Positions 13,603 to 16,184 of a stretch of 16,184 nt of DNA are shown here, one piece after another; the stretch's first letter is position 1, and each line of letters begins with the position of its first letter. Source of the DNA: SIG299 sp964632165. Its GTDB lineage: Bacteria > Bacillota > Clostridia > Lachnospirales > Lachnospiraceae. Below the pieces are notes generated by a model, which did not search any database, had not been told where the DNA came from, and was given only the letters and a program-made list of their open reading frames with translations. Location of the stretch: positions 1 through 16,184 of the forward strand of contig CAZWCZ010000037.1 of NCBI GenBank assembly GCA_964632165.1, given 5' to 3'. Both the position numbers and the translations under genes were made by a program.

Positions 13603-15108
13603 ATGGCAAAGTATATTAACGAACCTTCGCACACCTTCAATGAATATTTGCTCATTCCGGGCTACTCTTCGTGCGAATGCATTCCAGCAAACGTAACTTT
13701 AAAAACCCCACTTGTAAAATTTAAAAAGGGCGAAACGTCTGCCATTGAAATGAGCATTCCGATGGTATCTGCCATCATGCAGTCGGTTTCCGGGGATGAA
13801 CTGGCAGTTGCACTGGCAAAGTGCGGCGGAGTTTCTTTTATTTACGGTTCTCAGTCCATTGAAGATGAAGCAGCTATGGTTGCTAAGGTAAAGGCATACA
13901 AGGCCGGTTTTGTCCAGAGCGATTCTAACATTACGCCGGATTCTACGCTTGCAGACATCCTGGCGATCAAGAAAGTTACCGGGCACTCTACATTTGCAGT
14001 GACGGAGGACGGAACTCCTACCGGAAAACTTCTGGGCATCGTAACAAGTCGTGATTATCGCATCAGCAGGATGGATCTTCAGACGAAGGCGGCTGATTTC
14101 ATGACTCCTCTAGAGAAACTTATCACAGCAAAAGAAGGCACTTCTTTAAGCGAGTGCAACAATATCATTTGGGACCATCGTCTCAACGCGCTTCCAATCC
14201 TTTCCGAGAATGGTCATATGAAATACTTTGTATTCCGTAAAGACTATGAAAATCACAAGGAAAATCCCGATGAACTTCTTGATCAGCATAAGAGATATGT
14301 AGTAGGTGCCGGTATTAATACCCGCGATTACGAACAGCGTATTCCGGCTCTGCTTGCAGCAGGTGCGGATGTGCTTTGCATTGACTCTTCCGAGGGATTC
14401 AGTGAATGGCAGAAGCGTACCTTGCAGTTTGTACGTGAGAAATATGGCGACAGCGTAAAGATTGGCGCAGGAAATGTAGTGGACAGAGAAGGATTTTTAT
14501 TCCTTGCCGAGAGCGGCGCTGATTTTGTAAAAGTCGGCATTGGCGGCGGCTCTATCTGCATTACGCGGGAAACCAAGGGAATCGGTCGTGGTCAGGCAAC
14601 GGCATTGATTGAAGTCTGCCAGGCAAGAGATGAATATTTTGAAAAGACGGGTATTTATGTTCCGGTCTGCTCGGACGGAGGTATCGTTCATGACCATCAC
14701 ATTACGCTTGCTCTTGCCATGGGAGCGGATTTTGTAATGCTCGGACGCTATTTTGCACGTTTTGATGAGAGCCCGACCAACAAGGTCATGGTAAACGGCA
14801 ACTATGTGAAGGAATATTGGGGAGAAGGTTCCAACCGTGCAAGAAACTGGCAGAGATATGATTTGGGCGGGGACAAGAAGCTTTCTTTTGAGGAGGGCGT
14901 TGACTCCTATGTTCCGTATGCGGGTTCGTTAAGTGACAATGTCGGAAAAACATTAAGTAAGATAAAGTCTACAATGTGCAACTGCGGTGCCCTGAACCTT
15001 CAGGAACTGAAGGATAAAGCAGTTCTGACTCTGGTTTCGGCTGTCAGTATTGCCGAGGGCGGGGCACATGATGTTATCCGTCGTGAAACAACGAAATACA
15101 ATCAATAA
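13603..15108 (+). CDS. guaB: Inosine-5'-monophosphate dehydrogenase, protist (Tritrichomonas)-like form
   Basis: A 501-residue IMPDH that oxidises IMP to XMP with NAD, the first committed step to GMP. The (beta/alpha)8 barrel is split by a CBS-domain pair at about 100-220 (VTEDGTPTGKLLGIVTSRDY; LNALPILSENG). The catalytic loop is GIGGGSICITRETKGIG (312-328) with Cys319, where typical bacterial GuaB has GPGSICTTR. VCSDGG (355-360) contacts the IMP phosphate, and the mobile flap NWQRYDLGG (415-423) carries Arg418 and Tyr419. Recalled from memory, this layout, N-terminus (MAKYxNEPxHTFNEYLLIPG) and residue numbering match the Tritrichomonas foetus enzyme almost throughout, including Lys310 and Glu431, linked there to mycophenolic acid tolerance. 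AGGAG lies 8 bp before ATG. guaA follows after 63 bp. Confidence 0.95.
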   Translation: MAKYINEPSHTFNEYLLIPGYSSCECIPANVTLKTPLVKFKKGETSAIEMSIPMVSAIMQSVSGDELAVALAKCGGVSFIYGSQSIEDEAAMVAKVKAYKAGFVQSDSNITPDSTLADILAIKKVTGHSTFAVTEDGTPTGKLLGIVTSRDYRISRMDLQTKAADFMTPLEKLITAKEGTSLSECNNIIWDHRLNALPILSENGHMKYFVFRKDYENHKENPDELLDQHKRYVVGAGINTRDYEQRIPALLAAGADVLCIDSSEGFSEWQKRTLQFVREKYGDSVKIGAGNVVDREGFLFLAESGADFVKVGIGGGSICITRETKGIGRGQATALIEVCQARDEYFEKTGIYVPVCSDGGIVHDHHITLALAMGADFVMLGRYFARFDESPTNKVMVNGNYVKEYWGEGSNRARNWQRYDLGGDKKLSFEEGVDSYVPYAGSLSDNVGKTLSKIKSTMCNCGALNLQELKDKAVLTLVSAVSIAEGGAHDVIRRETTKYNQ

Positions 15109-15171
15109 TTCGATTTTATATGATGCAGTAACTTGAAAAATGACCAAATTTTTAAGACGAGGTAGAAAACT

Positions 15172-16152
15172 ATGAGTGGAAATGTTCGTCCTGAAACAAT
15201 GGAGCGCATCACGACACGTGCTCTGGCAGAGGCTTTTATTGAGGAACAGGTTGCAGAGATCCGTGAACAGGTAGGAGACAAAAAAGTGCTTTTGGCTCTG
15301 TCCGGCGGAGTGGATTCTTCTGTGGTTGCTGCGCTTCTCATTAAGGCAATCGGCAGGCAACTGGTATGTGTGCATGTGAATCATGGGTTGATGAGAAAAG
15401 GTGAAAGCGAACAGGTTATTGAAGTGTTTGGAAAATCTTTGGATGCCAATCTGATTTATGTGGATGCTTCGGACCGCTTCCTTGATCTGCTTGCCGGGGT
15501 AAGTGATCCAGAAAGAAAGCGTAAGATCATTGGAGGCGAGTTCATCAAGGTATTTGATGAGGAGGCTTCTAAGTTAGAGGGAATTTCTTTTCTTGCACAG
15601 GGAACCATTTATCCGGATATTTTGGAATCGGATGGTGTCAAGGCTCACCATAATGTCGGCGGTCTTCCAGAGGATATGCAGTTTGCACTGGTTGAACCGG
15701 TCAAACTTCTTTATAAAGATGAAGTTCGTGTTGTGGGCGAGGCACTTGGCCTGCCGCATGGCATGGTATATCGTCAGCCGTTCCCGGGACCTGGACTTGG
15801 CGTGCGCTGTCTTGGGGCGATTACCCGTGACCGACTGCATGCATTACGCGAAGCGGATGCTATCCTGCGGGAGGAATTTGACAAGAATGGTCTTGCGGGA
15901 AAGGTATGGCAGTATTTCATCGTGGTGCCTGACATGAAGAGCGTAGGAGTTAAGGATGGAACCCGCTATGAGGGGTGGCCTGCTATCATTCGTGCAGTGA
16001 ATACAATGGATGCAATGACAGCGACAATTGAGGAGATCCCATATGCGTTGCTGCATCGTATTACAGAGCGTATTACGCATGAGGTGGAAGGAATCAATCG
16101 GGTACTGATGGATTTGACACCGAAACCGGTGGGAACGATTGAGTTTGAATAA
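15172..16152 (+). CDS. guaA: GMP synthetase subunit without glutaminase domain
   Basis: A 326-residue protein equal to the ATP-pyrophosphatase plus dimerisation domains of GMP synthase, which amidates XMP to GMP. The PP-loop is LSGGVDSS (43-50). NHGLMRKGE (70-78), GTIYPDILES (144-153), HHNVGGLPEDM (159-169), RQPFPGPGLGVR (201-212) and WQYF (246-249) are all family signatures, and the C-terminal PVGTIEFE corresponds to the usual KPPxTIEWE end. The normal N-terminal class I glutamine amidotransferase domain, about 190 residues, is absent: the gene starts with its own binding site (GACGAGGTAG) 63 bp after guaB, leaving no room for it. The protein is therefore either ammonia-dependent or works with a separate GATase subunit, as in archaeal GuaAA/GuaAB. 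No stop or frameshift remnant is seen. Confidence 0.93.
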   Translation: MSGNVRPETMERITTRALAEAFIEEQVAEIREQVGDKKVLLALSGGVDSSVVAALLIKAIGRQLVCVHVNHGLMRKGESEQVIEVFGKSLDANLIYVDASDRFLDLLAGVSDPERKRKIIGGEFIKVFDEEASKLEGISFLAQGTIYPDILESDGVKAHHNVGGLPEDMQFALVEPVKLLYKDEVRVVGEALGLPHGMVYRQPFPGPGLGVRCLGAITRDRLHALREADAILREEFDKNGLAGKVWQYFIVVPDMKSVGVKDGTRYEGWPAIIRAVNTMDAMTATIEEIPYALLHRITERITHEVEGINRVLMDLTPKPVGTIEFE

Positions 16153-16184
16153 GGGAATGACCAAAAGAAACCCAGTAAAATCAA

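Noticed and set aside
15139..16165. AATGACCAAA present on both sides of guaA (15139-15148 and 16156-16165)
   Set aside because: Possible short direct repeat bounding guaA, but ten bases without target-site or transposase context is too little to call an insertion.

Overview
The window reads as chromosomal DNA of an anaerobic Clostridia member, most likely a Lachnospiraceae gut bacterium. This is inferred from three things: a large Bacillus/Clostridia-type SRP RNA with an Alu domain, an S-box (SAM-I) riboswitch with an intrinsic terminator ahead of metK, and the protein flavours and purine-rich ribosome binding sites. No database search was possible, so genus is not assigned.

Layout. (1) Positions 1-2531 are a visibly AT-rich accessory block: an unrecognised 443-residue protein followed closely by two GNAT acetyltransferases. 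It ends at a perfect inverted repeat (2550-2592) that looks like two abutted insertion-sequence ends. (2) Positions 2676-3659 encode a leaderless pectin methylesterase (CE8). (3) Positions 3711-4070 hold a complete SRP RNA gene with promoter and terminator. (4) Positions 4110-9342 are a tightly packed plus-strand run: tatD, rsmA, a GNAT protein overlapping tadA, a TPR-like/CbxX-like ATPase of unknown role, and a divergent shikimate kinase-like protein. (5) murA (9427-10725) probably has its own promoter inside the end of the preceding gene. It converges on metK across a shared hairpin. (6) metK (minus strand) is controlled by a SAM-I riboswitch whose P1 strand can pair with the terminator loop. 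(7) asnA, guaB and a GMP synthetase subunit follow on the plus strand.

How the genes fit together. The tatD-tadA stretch is RNA/DNA housekeeping: 16S rRNA dimethylation, tRNA wobble inosine and a TatD nuclease. MurA starts peptidoglycan synthesis and MetK makes SAM, the donor RsmA uses. The last three genes make asparagine and GMP. Two of them are ammonia-type ligases: AsnA, and a GuaA lacking any glutaminase domain.

The most striking item is the IMP dehydrogenase. It is not the usual bacterial GuaB type. It appears collinear, including residue numbering of its active site, with the enzyme I remember from the parabasalid protist Tritrichomonas foetus. I saw no CRISPR array, prophage, tRNA, or complete mobile element. 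No wholly new multi-gene system is obvious; the best candidates for new biology are the TPR/CbxX-like ATPase, the unknown 443-residue protein with its GNAT partners, and the guaB-guaA pair.
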